This document shows positions 43,890 through 53,763 of a DNA stretch of 64,000 bases, piece after piece. Made by a program: the position numbers and the translations under genes. The DNA comes from Alphaproteobacteria bacterium. GTDB lineage: Bacteria > Pseudomonadota > Alphaproteobacteria > JANQMY01. The stretch lies in the NCBI GenBank assembly GCA_028289425.1, contig JANQPL010000004.1, positions 124,001 to 188,000 of the forward strand, in the 5' to 3' direction. How positions within the stretch are numbered: the first letter of the stretch is position 1; each line of letters starts with the position of its first letter. The notes beneath the pieces are model-generated. The model searched no databases. It was not told the DNA's origin and was given only the letters and a program-made list of their open reading frames with translations.

Positions 43890-44360
43890 ATGCCGCCAGC
43901 AACAGGTCCGGATCGGGATTTTCTAACCAGCCACTCGGTACTTCTATGCCAGAGCTTTGAACGGCTTGTGGGACGCCCCTTGGTTGACCCCACGCCGGCC
44001 CTCGAAGAAATGGCAGACAGGCTGTTCGACGCACCTTTTGTCGTCGTCTCCCATGGAACCCAAGAAGATCCCATACTGAATTACGGAAATGCGATTGCTC
44101 TACAGCTGTGGGAAATGACCTGGGAAGAACTCACCTCAACCCCATCGCGGATGACCGCAGAGCCCGCCAACCAGGCGGCGCGCGCAGAGGCCATGGAGCG
44201 CGTCAAAGAAGTTGGGTATACGGAGGGCTATCGCGCCATTCGCATTTCCAAGTCGGGTCGGCGGTTTGAAATCGCCAATACGGTCATTTGGAACGTGATC
44301 TCCGAGCAAGGCGATTATGTGGGTCAAGCCGCCACATTTGCCGACTGGACGTTTTTATAG
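43890..44360 (+). CDS. MEKHLA (PAS-like) domain protein
   Basis: 156 residues, one compact domain. The MEKHLA signature is complete: APFVVVSHGTQEDPILNYGN, WEMTWEELTSTPSRMTAEPA, then YRAIRISKSGRRFEIANTVI and a final GQAATFADWTF. In plants the domain ends HD-ZIP III proteins and senses light or redox; in bacteria free-standing forms are common and uncharacterised. The ATG starts one base after the tamB stop codon, so it is translated with tamA and tamB. No signal peptide, so the protein should be cytoplasmic. Confidence 0.9.
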   Translation: MPPATGPDRDFLTSHSVLLCQSFERLVGRPLVDPTPALEEMADRLFDAPFVVVSHGTQEDPILNYGNAIALQLWEMTWEELTSTPSRMTAEPANQAARAEAMERVKEVGYTEGYRAIRISKSGRRFEIANTVIWNVISEQGDYVGQAATFADWTFL

Positions 44361-44428
44361 GAAGGCGATCCCGCGGTAATGTGGTAGGCTCAAAGAACCC
44401 TACTTCCTCCTGAATCAAAGCGCTCTTT

Positions 44429-45559
44429 ATGCAACGTAAAACTGCCGGTTTCTTTCTCGTTTCTCTGTTGCTTGTCGGATGTGGCGATCCGGCAGCGGAT
44501 CAGTCTGAAGAGATCATTCGGGGTCTGAAGGCTTTCCGAATCTCGCAAACGGCGAACACCGAAATCCGCCGGTACCCCAGCATCGTAGAGCCCGCCAAAG
44601 AGAGCAAATTGTCTTTTGAAGTGGCCGGGCAGTTGAAGGAAGTTTCCTTGGAGGTAGGTCAGCGGGTCATCGAAGGAGAAGTGCTCGCCGAGATCAATTC
44701 AACCTCGCTTGAATTACAAGAGCAGGAAGCCCGTGCGCGGCTGGAAGAAGCCGAAGCAAGCGTCAGAAACGCCCAGGCGGATTTTGACAGGAAGCAAAAG
44801 CTTCTGACAGATGGTTTCGTCACACAATCCGAGTTTGACCAAGCCACCAGCACTCTTTCCAGAAGCAAGGCCCAGGTGGACCAAGCGCAAAAACAGTTGA
44901 ACATCGCGCAGGAAAACCTCAGCAAGGCGACACTCATCTCGCCATTTGATGGTGTCGTCTCCAGTGTCGACGTTGAGTCATTCGCTCAAGTGCCGGCGGG
45001 CCAGCAAATCTTGGGCCTGTACAGCGAAGGCTCCTTTGAGATTTCGTTCCGTGTTCCTTCGTCTGTGATCAACATCATTAAGGTTGGCGATGCGGCCGAC
45101 ATTCAGATCGCTGATTTGGGCCATGTGACGTACAAGGGCCATATCAAAGAGATTGGCTCTCGCGCCGCAAGTGTTTCCGCGTTCCCGGTCGTTGTCACCA
45201 TCGACGAAAAAGCGGATGTGCTTCGCGCGGGCATGGCGGCGGAGGTGACGTTGTCGATCACGCTGGGCCGCGAAACCGATGGCTACCTTGTTCCCCTGAG
45301 CGCTTTCTATGTGGGGTCCGACGACATTCAAGGCACACGGCCAATTGGCGGCACCTTGGGCATTCGCAACCGGGCCACCCTATTTCTGTTTGATGAAGAA
45401 ACGTCGACCGTGAAAGCAAAAGAGGTAGACATCGCCGGCATTCGCGAAAACATGGCGATCGTATTTGAGGGGATCAAAGAAGGCGACATTGTTGCATCGG
45501 CCGGTGTGTCTTTCTTGAAAGATGGTCAGAAGGTGCGGCTACTGCCCCTCGACGGATAG
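44429..45559 (+). CDS. RND efflux periplasmic adaptor lipoprotein
   Basis: 376 residues. Lipobox LLVGC with Cys18. Lipoyl/biotinyl half-motifs flank a coiled-coil hairpin at about 88-165 (QEQEARARLEEAEASVRNAQ, rich in Ala, Glu and Gln), then beta-barrel and membrane-proximal domains. It joins the pump to an outer-membrane channel; no TolC-like channel gene lies here. The RND permease gene follows after 12 bp. Confidence 0.92.
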   Translation: MQRKTAGFFLVSLLLVGCGDPAADQSEEIIRGLKAFRISQTANTEIRRYPSIVEPAKESKLSFEVAGQLKEVSLEVGQRVIEGEVLAEINSTSLELQEQEARARLEEAEASVRNAQADFDRKQKLLTDGFVTQSEFDQATSTLSRSKAQVDQAQKQLNIAQENLSKATLISPFDGVVSSVDVESFAQVPAGQQILGLYSEGSFEISFRVPSSVINIIKVGDAADIQIADLGHVTYKGHIKEIGSRAASVSAFPVVVTIDEKADVLRAGMAAEVTLSITLGRETDGYLVPLSAFYVGSDDIQGTRPIGGTLGIRNRATLFLFDEETSTVKAKEVDIAGIRENMAIVFEGIKEGDIVASAGVSFLKDGQKVRLLPLDG

Positions 45560-45571
45560 GAAGTCGAACCT

Positions 45572-48500
45572 ATGTTGATTTCATGGCTAACGCCGTTCGG
45601 CATCGAACGATCCCAATTCACGATCCTGGCCATGATCGGCTTGGTGGTAACGGGATTGCTTCTCTACAACGGCTTCCCGAAACGGGAAGACCCTGAAATC
45701 ACGATCCGCACTGCGCTCGTAACCGCAAACTTCGCGGGTATGACGCCGGAGCGGATGGAACAACTGATTGCCGATCCCGTTGAACGGAAAATTCGTGCCA
45801 TTCCCGAAGTAGAAGACATCGAGACGCTTCTTTCCACGGGCCAAATGCGCATTCAGGTATCGCTGCAAGATCAAATCTTCGATCTGGAACCTGTTTGGCA
45901 GGAACTGCGCGACAAAATGGAAGAAGTAGCGCGCGAATTGCCCGACAACACACAAGGCCCCTTCGTCAACACAGACTTTGGCAATGTGGCGATCGCCACG
46001 GTCGCAATTACGGCGGACGGATTTACCTACCGCGAAATGGAAGAAACGGCAGAGGCCCTGCAACAACATCTGTACACTGTTTCCGGAATCTCGAAAGTTT
46101 CAATCCATGGCATACAAGAAGAGCGCATCTGGCTTGAGCTTGAGGAGGAACGCTTGGCCGCCATTGGCAGCCAAATCGATACGCTGGTCAACGACATCCA
46201 GAAGCAGAACATCATCCTGCCCGGGGGAACGTTGGATGCCGCCGGCACGTCTATCTTGCTGGAAACGTCCGGCGATTTTGAACAGGTCATCGACATCCGC
46301 AATGTGTTGACCCGCGTCGAAAGCATCGATGATTTTGTCAGGCTGAACGATTTGTTGACTGTGCGGCGAGGCTTTGTGTCGCCCCATGAAAACCCGGTCT
46401 ACTTCAATGGCAAGCCCGCCTTGGTGCTGTCGGTCGAGATGCAGTCGGGACAAGATATCTCCCGCGTCGGCAGAGACCTGAAAGCGGCAGTAACCGACTT
46501 CGAGAACGATCAGCCCATCGGCTACCAGATGTCGTTCGCCACGTTCCAGCCGGAGAAAGTCGAATGCTCCGTCAACGACGCGGTGACGAATGTGGCTCAA
46601 ACATTCGTCGTGGTGCTGATTGTCGTCTTTATTTTCCTGACACCCAGAGCGGGCTTCGTGGTCGCGACAATCGTTCCGTTTGCGATCATGTTTTCATTGA
46701 TCGGCATGAACGTGCTGGGCATCGAATTGGAGCAGGTGTCCATCGCCGCCATCATCATTTCTCTGGGCCTGTTGGTGGACAATGGCGTCGTCATTGTCGA
46801 GGACATTCTACGGCGGGTTCAGGCCGGCGCCAAACGCGCCGATGCCGCCCTGGCCGCAGGGCGGCAATTCGCCGTGCCGCTTCTGATTTCGTCCATGACC
46901 ACCGTATTTGCTTTCATGCCGCTGCTTCTCTTGGAAGGGGCAGAGGGGGAATATGCGTTTTCATTAGGCGCCGTCGTGGCCCTAACCCTGCTTGGGTCCT
47001 GGATTTCGGCTTTCTATTTTCTGCCCTTTACGGCCGCTAATCTGCTGCGTCCCCATTCGCAACAGAAGACACGCGATCCGGACAATCCTAGTGGTTTTCT
47101 GAAGTGGCTTTACGACACGTATGAGCGCCTGTTGACGCCGGCACTCAAAGCGCCTCATGCCACCATCGGCGGTTGCTACGCCTTGGTGGGGCTTGCCGCC
47201 TTCCTGTTCGGTCTTGTGCCCAACCAAATGTTCCCGTTGAGTGACCGCAATCAGATCCTCATTTTCATGGATATGCCGAAAGGCACGCACATTACCGCGA
47301 CCGAGGCCTCAGCCTTAGATGTCGGCCAGTGGCTGTCTGACAAGGAGCAAAACCCGGAAGTCGTCGACCACATTGTCTATGTGGGAGACGGTGGCCCCCG
47401 GTTTTATTTATCCCTCAATCCAAACGAACCAAATCCGGCAGCGGCATTCTTCCTTGTAAACACAAACGATCTGGCCGGCGCGCTTGCTCTTTCCGAACGC
47501 GCCGAACAGTACTTTATCGCCAACCATCCAGAAGCGCGATTCAAGCTTAAGCAGCTTTCCATGGGCGCGTCGGAATCGGGGATTGTCGAAATCGAAATCA
47601 AAGGTCCCGATCTAGACCGGTTGTTGGCCCTGGCCCAAGAAGTGGAGGACGCTTTCGCCGAAGCCCCGGGCATCATGCAAAACGAAAACGATTGGGGAAA
47701 CAAAATCATCAAGGCCGCCATCGAAATCAACCAAGACAAAGCGCGGCGCCTTGGCATCACGTCGGAAGATATGGCGCAGTTGCTGAGCGCCTATTTTGAC
47801 GGTTTTCAAGTGTCCGAATATCGGGAAGACGACAAGTCCATCCCCGTCGTTTTGCGTGCGACCGAGCGCAGCCGGGACAGTGTCGAAGACTTGCTGAACA
47901 TCATCGTCGGCGGCAATAACGAAATCGTTTCTCTTGAACAAGTCGCCAACCTGATCCCGCAAATCGAGTTTTCACAGATCCGCCGAAAGAACCAGGAACG
48001 CACCATTATCGTCACGGCCAAGAGCCGAAGCCTTACCGCCGGCGAACTTCTTACTTCCATCCAAGACGATCTGGACGCGCTTGATCTGTCCGGCGGCTAT
48101 GAAGTGAAGATAGAGGGCGAAACCGCCACCAATAGCGAGATCAACGGTAAGTTGGGGGCGGGGCTGCCCGTGGCGCTTATCCTCATGCTGCTGGCGATTG
48201 TTTACCAGTTCAATTCGTTCCGCCGTACACTGATTGTGTTTATGACCATCCCGCTCGTGATTGTCGGCGCACCCGCTGGACTTCTGCTCACCGGCGAACC
48301 CATGTCGTTCTTCGGCACGCTGGGTCTGATCAGCCTGGCCGGCATCATCATCAATAACTCGATCATTCTGATCGATCAGATCGATGTGGAACTAAAAGCA
48401 TCGCCCTTGCGCCAGGCGGTCAAAACCGCCGCGCGACGGCGCTTGCGGCCCATTCTGCTGACCTCGGCAACCACGATCCTCGGGCTCATGCCGCTCTATC

Positions 48501-48658
48501 TTTTCGGCGGTGCCATGTGGTCGCCCCTTGCGGTGGTTATGATGGCCGGGCTCGGCGCAGCCTCTCTCATCACCGTATTCTTTGTGCCCTCCGCCTTCCT
48601 GGTGTTGTTTGAAGGCCGCGAAGAAAAAGTAAAGGCGGCCGCCACCGCAACCGCCTAA
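45572..48658 (+). CDS. RND efflux permease, HAE1-like
   Basis: 1028 residues, standard for the family. About twelve membrane segments: one at the N-terminus, a group at 335-540, one at 530-550 region and a second group at 860-1010. RND features include GLLVDNGVVIVEDILRR in TM4 (Asp pair for proton relay) and ISLAGIIINNSIILIDQID in TM10-11. The porter domains carry REDPEITIRTALVTANFAGM at the start, typical of the multidrug/heavy-hydrophobe HAE1 group. Proton-driven export of lipophilic compounds is the likely role. Forms an operon with the adaptor gene. Confidence 0.93.
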   Translation: MLISWLTPFGIERSQFTILAMIGLVVTGLLLYNGFPKREDPEITIRTALVTANFAGMTPERMEQLIADPVERKIRAIPEVEDIETLLSTGQMRIQVSLQDQIFDLEPVWQELRDKMEEVARELPDNTQGPFVNTDFGNVAIATVAITADGFTYREMEETAEALQQHLYTVSGISKVSIHGIQEERIWLELEEERLAAIGSQIDTLVNDIQKQNIILPGGTLDAAGTSILLETSGDFEQVIDIRNVLTRVESIDDFVRLNDLLTVRRGFVSPHENPVYFNGKPALVLSVEMQSGQDISRVGRDLKAAVTDFENDQPIGYQMSFATFQPEKVECSVNDAVTNVAQTFVVVLIVVFIFLTPRAGFVVATIVPFAIMFSLIGMNVLGIELEQVSIAAIIISLGLLVDNGVVIVEDILRRVQAGAKRADAALAAGRQFAVPLLISSMTTVFAFMPLLLLEGAEGEYAFSLGAVVALTLLGSWISAFYFLPFTAANLLRPHSQQKTRDPDNPSGFLKWLYDTYERLLTPALKAPHATIGGCYALVGLAAFLFGLVPNQMFPLSDRNQILIFMDMPKGTHITATEASALDVGQWLSDKEQNPEVVDHIVYVGDGGPRFYLSLNPNEPNPAAAFFLVNTNDLAGALALSERAEQYFIANHPEARFKLKQLSMGASESGIVEIEIKGPDLDRLLALAQEVEDAFAEAPGIMQNENDWGNKIIKAAIEINQDKARRLGITSEDMAQLLSAYFDGFQVSEYREDDKSIPVVLRATERSRDSVEDLLNIIVGGNNEIVSLEQVANLIPQIEFSQIRRKNQERTIIVTAKSRSLTAGELLTSIQDDLDALDLSGGYEVKIEGETATNSEINGKLGAGLPVALILMLLAIVYQFNSFRRTLIVFMTIPLVIVGAPAGLLLTGEPMSFFGTLGLISLAGIIINNSIILIDQIDVELKASPLRQAVKTAARRRLRPILLTSATTILGLMPLYLFGGAMWSPLAVVMMAGLGAASLITVFFVPSAFLVLFEGREEKVKAAATATA

Positions 48659-48686
48659 CACTTCCCTTGGGCCAAGATGTATTAGA

Positions 48687-49451
48687 TTAGGAAGCCGCTT
48701 TCGCCGCTTCTTGGCGCGCTTTGCGCACACTGTCGTTCGTCTGATTAAACAGCAGATCGCGCCGCCGTTTTTCTTCTTCTTCCGAGAGTTTTTGCTCACG
48801 CAGTTCGCGCTTCACGGCGAAGCCTTTTTCCACCGCATCGCGCGCGCCCACTTCATCCACCCAGCGTTTCAGGTGCGGAAATTTTTCCCACATGCTTTCG
48901 TCGATCAAACGACCGATGGCCATCGCCCAAGGCCAAGTGATGATGTCGGCAATCGTGTAGTCAGGCCCGGCAAGAAATTGATTGGCCGACAATTGCGCAT
49001 CCATCACACCGGACAGCCGGTCCACTTCGCCGACAAACCGTTTTGTGCCGTATTCTAACTGCTTGGGGTCGCCGGCGATGTTCTTGCCGTAGTTCTTGAA
49101 GTGATTGGCATTGCCCATCATGGGGCCCAGATTGGCCATTTGCCAATGCACCCATTGCAGGACTTGATACCTTTCGCGGCCCGACTTGGGCAGGAACTTG
49201 CCGGTCTTGTCCGCCAAATATTCCAGGATTGCACCGGATTCGAAGAGGGAAATCGGTTCGCCGCCGCCAATGGGGTCGTGGTCGACGATCGCCGGCATGC
49301 GATTGTTCGGGCTGATGCGCAGGAAGCCCGGCTTGAACTGATCGCCGCCGCCGATATCGACGGGGATCACGTTATAGGGAAGCCCGCATTCCTCGAGCAT
49401 AATGGTGACCTTCCACCCGTTGGGTGTGGGCCAGTAGTGAACATCGATCAT
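48687..49451 (-). CDS. glutathione S-transferase, Nu-class/YfcG-like
   Basis: 254 residues. N-terminal thioredoxin-like domain with DVHYWPTPNGWKVTIMLEEC and the glutathione-binding NNRMPAIVDHDP and LFESGAILEYLA motifs; helical C-domain from about 95 with TIADIITWPWAMAI. The Thr/Asn of PTPNGWK replace the usual Ser/Cys/Tyr, as in the Nu class, which have disulfide-bond oxidoreductase activity. AGGAGA precedes the ATG. The last 30 residues are very charged (SEEEEKRRRDLL). It is the last gene of a minus-strand run of unrelated enzymes. Confidence 0.9.
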   Translation of the reverse strand: MIDVHYWPTPNGWKVTIMLEECGLPYNVIPVDIGGGDQFKPGFLRISPNNRMPAIVDHDPIGGGEPISLFESGAILEYLADKTGKFLPKSGRERYQVLQWVHWQMANLGPMMGNANHFKNYGKNIAGDPKQLEYGTKRFVGEVDRLSGVMDAQLSANQFLAGPDYTIADIITWPWAMAIGRLIDESMWEKFPHLKRWVDEVGARDAVEKGFAVKRELREQKLSEEEEKRRRDLLFNQTNDSVRKARQEAAKAAS

Positions 49452-49529
49452 GGCAAGCGTCTCCTGTGGATTGAGCGTGGTCTGTGCACAAACATTTACG
49501 ATGGCAAGCTCTCCCCACGCGACCTTGCA

Positions 49530-50321
49530 CTATCTGTTCCGATAAGGGCTCTTGTTGTATTCCTCCAATGCCTGGGGCATCAGCCGCTGCAGATTTTGAA
49601 TACGCGATCCCGGCGACGGGTGCGTCGACAAGAATTCGGGCGGACGGTCGCCGCCATATTTGGCAAAGTTCTGCCACAGCGGAATAGATTGCCGCGGATC
49701 AAAACCGGCACGCGCCATGTATCTGAGGCCAATGGCATCGGCTTCCGATTCCTGGGTTCGGCTAAACGGCAGCACGACGCCGAGGGTCGCCGCCTGCGCG
49801 AGAACGTTTGGATTAATGCCGGTCGCGGCACCGGCCACGCCGACACCGACACCAACGGCCATTTGGCTTGACATACGCTCTTCGCCATGGCGCGCAATGG
49901 CGTGCGCAACTTCATGGGCAAGCACGGTGGCAAGCTGCGCGTCATTCTTCGCAACCTTGAAAAGTCCAGTGTGGACGCCAACCTTGCCCCCTGGAAGCGC
50001 AAAAGCGTTTGGGGTTTCATCTTCGAAGACCGTGAATTCCCATTTGTAGTTGGGGCGCGGGCTGATCGCCGCGATGCGGCTGCCAACCCGCACAACCGGC
50101 TCGGTATATCTGCGATCGCGCGAGATCTTCTTTTGAGATTTGATCTGGCGATAGGCGTCGGCGCCAAGCTGCAGGCCTTGCGCCTCTGAAATCAAGATGA
50201 ACTGGCTGCGGCCCGTTTCCGGCGCAGTCGTACAACTGGCCAGCGTGGTGAGCACGAGCGCGCCCAGCCCCACCAGCTTGCCAATCCAGAAGCCTTTTTT
50301 TGCCATGTGCGAGACGTGCAT
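49530..50321 (-). CDS. M48 family metalloprotease lipoprotein
   Basis: 263 residues. Signal sequence with lipobox LASC (Cys30); GGGGGAG lies before the ATG at 50321. Zinc motif HEVAH at 136-140 and the third ligand Glu near 193 in ESEADAIGLRYM. The upstream NAFALPGGKVGVHTGL strand is typical of M48 (BepA/YggG and Oma1-like) peptidases. It should act on misfolded outer membrane proteins in the periplasm. Its gene lies between GST and haloalkane dehalogenase genes with no clear link to either. Confidence 0.93.
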   Translation of the reverse strand: MHVSHMAKKGFWIGKLVGLGALVLTTLASCTTAPETGRSQFILISEAQGLQLGADAYRQIKSQKKISRDRRYTEPVVRVGSRIAAISPRPNYKWEFTVFEDETPNAFALPGGKVGVHTGLFKVAKNDAQLATVLAHEVAHAIARHGEERMSSQMAVGVGVGVAGAATGINPNVLAQAATLGVVLPFSRTQESEADAIGLRYMARAGFDPRQSIPLWQNFAKYGGDRPPEFLSTHPSPGSRIQNLQRLMPQALEEYNKSPYRNR

Positions 50322-50368
50322 GATCCTGTTCTCCCCCTCACAACACTACGCGCGATCCTGGCGCCATT

Positions 50369-51379
50369 TTATGGCAAAGGATTGTCCTTCATAAAGGCAA
50401 TAACGGCCTTCGCCAGGTCGTCTGGCTTTTCTTCCTGTAGAAAATGCCCAGCGCCTTTGATCGTGACATGGTTTTGGCCTTTTGCGCCAGGCACTTCTTG
50501 CTGGAACCGGGCCTCCCCGCCCGCCGTGACCGGGTCGCTGTCGCTAAACGCCGTGAGGAACGGCTTGTTGAACGATCGAAGGACATCCCAGGCCTGTTTA
50601 TTGGCGGGAATCGAGGGATCGTCCGGGAATATGGGAACCAGGCTTGGGAATTGGCGGGCGCCTGCTTGATAGCTGTCGTCCGGGAAGGGCGCTGCGTAGG
50701 CATCCAGAATGGCATCAGCATCAGACGAAGGTAGCGCCATGGTGGCCATCACGTCGCGCACCTTGAAGTTGGGATTTTCCGAGGCGTACTTGCGCCAATA
50801 GAAAAAGCCCGGAGGTCCATCTTTCGCAGCAAACTTTTCGCCAAGCTCGTGCGCTTCGATCACCGGCAGGCTGTCATAGAGCTCGCGCATGGCCGGGCCC
50901 GCATCTTCCGGAACACCAGTGCCGTCCGGCAGGCCCGTATTGGCAACCACTGCGCGGGCATATCGGTCCGGATGAGCCGTCAGCATGCGCAAGCCGATCA
51001 GGCCGCCCCAATCCTGGCCGAAAAAAGTAATGTTTCGAAGGTCAAGGGCCGTGAGCCACGCGCACATCCAATCCACGTGCCGCTGATAGGTGTAGTCGCC
51101 GCGTTCGGACGGTTTGTCGGACCGGCCAAACCCAACAAGATCCGGCGCAACGACCCGATATCCTGCACCGGTGAGGATTGGGATCATTTTTCGATACAGG
51201 TACGACCAACTGGGCTGGCCGTGCATGCACAGAACCACTTCGCCATCCTTCGGTCCTTCGTCCACATAGTGGATGCGCAGTTCGCTTCCTTCGCCGTCCG
51301 GCACCGTTTGATAGGTCGGTGCGAAATCATAACCGGGAAGATTTGCAAATCTGTCGTCGGGTGTACGGAGGACTTTCAT
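50369..51379 (-). CDS. haloalkane dehalogenase family alpha/beta hydrolase
   Basis: 336 residues. Nucleophile Asp123 in FFGQDWGGLIG with the neighbouring Trp124 that stabilises halide, the oxyanion strand HGQPSWSYLYRKM at 54, a Cap domain around 150-225, and the catalytic His in GAGHFLQEEKPDDL. An Asp in AFSDSDPVTAGG should complete the triad. These features fit subfamily I dehalogenases (DhlA/DhmA-like), which hydrolyse carbon-halogen bonds to alcohols. A true dehalogenase also needs a second halide-binding Trp or Asn; Trp in the cap is a candidate (FFYWRKYA). AGGAGA ribosome site. Confidence 0.87.
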   Translation of the reverse strand: MKVLRTPDDRFANLPGYDFAPTYQTVPDGEGSELRIHYVDEGPKDGEVVLCMHGQPSWSYLYRKMIPILTGAGYRVVAPDLVGFGRSDKPSERGDYTYQRHVDWMCAWLTALDLRNITFFGQDWGGLIGLRMLTAHPDRYARAVVANTGLPDGTGVPEDAGPAMRELYDSLPVIEAHELGEKFAAKDGPPGFFYWRKYASENPNFKVRDVMATMALPSSDADAILDAYAAPFPDDSYQAGARQFPSLVPIFPDDPSIPANKQAWDVLRSFNKPFLTAFSDSDPVTAGGEARFQQEVPGAKGQNHVTIKGAGHFLQEEKPDDLAKAVIAFMKDNPLP

Positions 51380-51409
51380 GTTCAGTCTCCTGCTGGTTGG
51401 TTGGAACGA

Positions 51410-52606
51410 TTAGGCCGCCTCAAAAATCGCCGCAATGCCCTGACCGCCGCCCACGCACATGGTTTCCAGACCATATCTGCCGTCGCGGCGTTTGAGTTCG
51501 TGCATCATGCTGGTGAGAATCCGTGCGCCCGTGGCCCCAATCGGATGTCCTAACGAAATGCCGGAGCCATTGACATTCAACTTGTCGCGATCATCCCAGC
51601 CCCAGCCTTTGAGAACCGACAGGACTTGCGCGGCGAACGCTTCGTTCAGCTCCACAACATCCATGTCGTTCCAGCCAAGACCGGTGCGCTCGAACAATTT
51701 GGCGACTGCCGGCACGGGCCCGATCCCCATGGTGGCCGGGTGACAGCCGGCCGCTGCCCAGCCCACAAAATAGCCCATGGGCTCAAGCCCCAGTTTTTCC
51801 ACTTGATCTTCCGCAACGATAAGGCACGCCGCAGCCGCATCGTTTTGCTGGCTCGCGTTCCCTGCTGTCACAACGCCGTCTTTCATCAGCGCACGAAGTT
51901 TCCCGAGGCTTTCAGGCGTTGCGTCGGGCCGCACCCCTTCGTCCTTGGACACGGTGACGGGGTCGCCCTTGCGTTGCGGCACCTCTACGGTCACCAGCTC
52001 ATCATCAAACAAGCCCGCTTCCCACGCCGCCGCGGCCCGCTTGTGGCTTTCCGCGGAATAGGCATCGCAATCGTCGCGGGTGATTTGATATTCCTTGGCC
52101 AGATTCTCTGCGGTCTCAATCATGCCCGAGATGGGGCCAAAACGGTCCAGCGGCTGAGACCGCTCGCGGCCGCGATCCAAACGATCATAGAGTTTCACAT
52201 TGCCGGATCGCGACCCGCCCCGCATGTCGGTGGTGTAATATTCGATGTTGCTCATGCTTTCGACGCCGCCGGCGATCACCACGTCCGCCGCGCCGGTCTG
52301 CACCATCATCGAAGCATTGGCGATTGCCTGCAGCCCACCGCCGCACCGGCGGTCCACTTGTGTGCCGGGAACTTCAATCGGAAGATCCGCGGCCAGCGCC
52401 GCCCACCGCCCGATGCAAGGCGCCTCGCTGTTGGCATAGCTTTGCGCCAAGACCACATCATCGATCTTTTCCGCATCGATGCCGCTTCGGTTGACGACGG
52501 CCTTGATTGCCGTGGCCGCGAGTTCTTCCGCCGGCACACTTGCCATGCCGCCCAAGAACTTTCCGACCGGTGTCCGTACAGGTGAAACAATTGCCGCGCG
52601 CCTCAT
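51410..52606 (-). CDS. acetyl-CoA acetyltransferase (thiolase)
   Basis: 398 residues, a complete degradative-type thiolase. Nucleophile Cys88 in DRRCGGGLQAIANA, GHPIGATGAR with the catalytic His near 355, and the second Cys in ETMCVGGGQGIAAIFE. Starts with the standard RRAAIVSPVRTPVGKFLG. It should cleave a 3-ketoacyl-CoA to acetyl-CoA plus a shortened acyl-CoA, or run in reverse to make acetoacetyl-CoA. It lies between dehalogenase and GST genes on the same strand, in a group that looks like one catabolic operon with 30-80 bp gaps. Confidence 0.95.
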   Translation of the reverse strand: MRRAAIVSPVRTPVGKFLGGMASVPAEELAATAIKAVVNRSGIDAEKIDDVVLAQSYANSEAPCIGRWAALAADLPIEVPGTQVDRRCGGGLQAIANASMMVQTGAADVVIAGGVESMSNIEYYTTDMRGGSRSGNVKLYDRLDRGRERSQPLDRFGPISGMIETAENLAKEYQITRDDCDAYSAESHKRAAAAWEAGLFDDELVTVEVPQRKGDPVTVSKDEGVRPDATPESLGKLRALMKDGVVTAGNASQQNDAAAACLIVAEDQVEKLGLEPMGYFVGWAAAGCHPATMGIGPVPAVAKLFERTGLGWNDMDVVELNEAFAAQVLSVLKGWGWDDRDKLNVNGSGISLGHPIGATGARILTSMMHELKRRDGRYGLETMCVGGGQGIAAIFEAA

Positions 52607-52687
52607 AAAACCCTCTTTTCTTGCGTATTAGAGCCCGCGCACCCTATCGCGTGCCGACATCCAACACCAGATGGCGACCGGGCGGCC

Positions 52688-53719
52688 TTACCCAGCAAGC
52701 AATGGTTCGCAGCCCGTGCCCGCAAGAACGTCGTCCACATAGGCTCTGTCGTCTTCCGACAAACCTTGGTACGCATCGCGAAGCCATTGCACGCATTTGC
52801 CTTGATACGGGAAAGGTTGCTGGACCCAATCGGCGCCGTCGACTGTCGCGTGCACCATATCTTCGCTTTCCGACAGGGCCCGCAAATTGGCGAGCATGAC
52901 GGGCACGAAGGTGCGGCCCATTTCAGCGAACAGCGGTTGGAGCATTTGTTTGACCTGCGTGCGGCCGGCCCACTGATCGTCAGCCGGTTCCAGCCCAGAC
53001 AGGTCTTCCAGCAGATCGACCCAGGCGTAAACGCGCGGCGCCTGCTGCAATGTCACTCGACTGGGTGTGGGATCGAAATGGGTGAGTTGGGTCAATTGCC
53101 CATAGACTGCAAAGTCGCAAGACGCGGGCCGGTCACCCAAAAGAAAGGGCGCCTGCTGCAAATGAGTCTGGAATATATCCAGGAATCGCTTGTAGCTTGC
53201 CTCGATGATCGGCGCGGTCGTGTCGTTGGACCCAACCACATAGAGCCGGGAGATTTGCCGTTCCGAGAAAAACTTTTTGGCGGCAGCAATGTCGCTTTCA
53301 GAAGCGGTAATGCCGCGCCACCGGGGAAGCACGTCCCCTGCCTGTTCAATGTCGGCGTCGTAGTGCCAACGATAATGGAACATGGCTTTGGTCAGCCATT
53401 CATCACCGTAGTCTTCCAGAAGGTGATCCAAAAACGCCAAGGCGGGATCGGGCGGAATGATGCTTCTGCCGTCAAACTCATCCTCAAACCGCCGGATGAG
53501 CGGAGACGAGTCGACAACCGCTTCCACGTCGCCGGACGCATTTGGGAGATAGAATGTGGGAAGAAGCTGAACCTTAGGCTTCGGTAAGTCGCTGTCACCG
53601 TGATCAATCCCCCACAGAACTTTGTAGGGAATGCGCCGGTAGCGCAGCACGGCCAACATTTTCTTTGTGTACGGAGACCCCGGGGCGCCGCTTAAGGTCA
53701 ATGGTGTGGGCAAACTCAT
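52688..53719 (-). CDS. glutathione S-transferase family protein
   Basis: 343 residues, longer than usual for a GST. N-terminal thioredoxin-like domain (LSGAPGSPYTKKMLAVLRYR, then LLPTFYLPN and SPLIRRFEDEF), a helical C-domain at about 110-250 with HLQQAPFLLGDRPASCDFAV (the typical N-capping box region), and an extra C-terminal 90 residues. The SPYTKK motif gives a Ser or Tyr near the sulfur site. AAGGAGA precedes the ATG, and a good promoter overlapping a palindrome lies at 53764-53793. Confidence 0.88.
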   Translation of the reverse strand: MSLPTPLTLSGAPGSPYTKKMLAVLRYRRIPYKVLWGIDHGDSDLPKPKVQLLPTFYLPNASGDVEAVVDSSPLIRRFEDEFDGRSIIPPDPALAFLDHLLEDYGDEWLTKAMFHYRWHYDADIEQAGDVLPRWRGITASESDIAAAKKFFSERQISRLYVVGSNDTTAPIIEASYKRFLDIFQTHLQQAPFLLGDRPASCDFAVYGQLTQLTHFDPTPSRVTLQQAPRVYAWVDLLEDLSGLEPADDQWAGRTQVKQMLQPLFAEMGRTFVPVMLANLRALSESEDMVHATVDGADWVQQPFPYQGKCVQWLRDAYQGLSEDDRAYVDDVLAGTGCEPLLAG

Positions 53720-53763
53720 GCGACTTCTCCTTCCGGCTCAAATTATTGTTGTCGGCAGCACTC

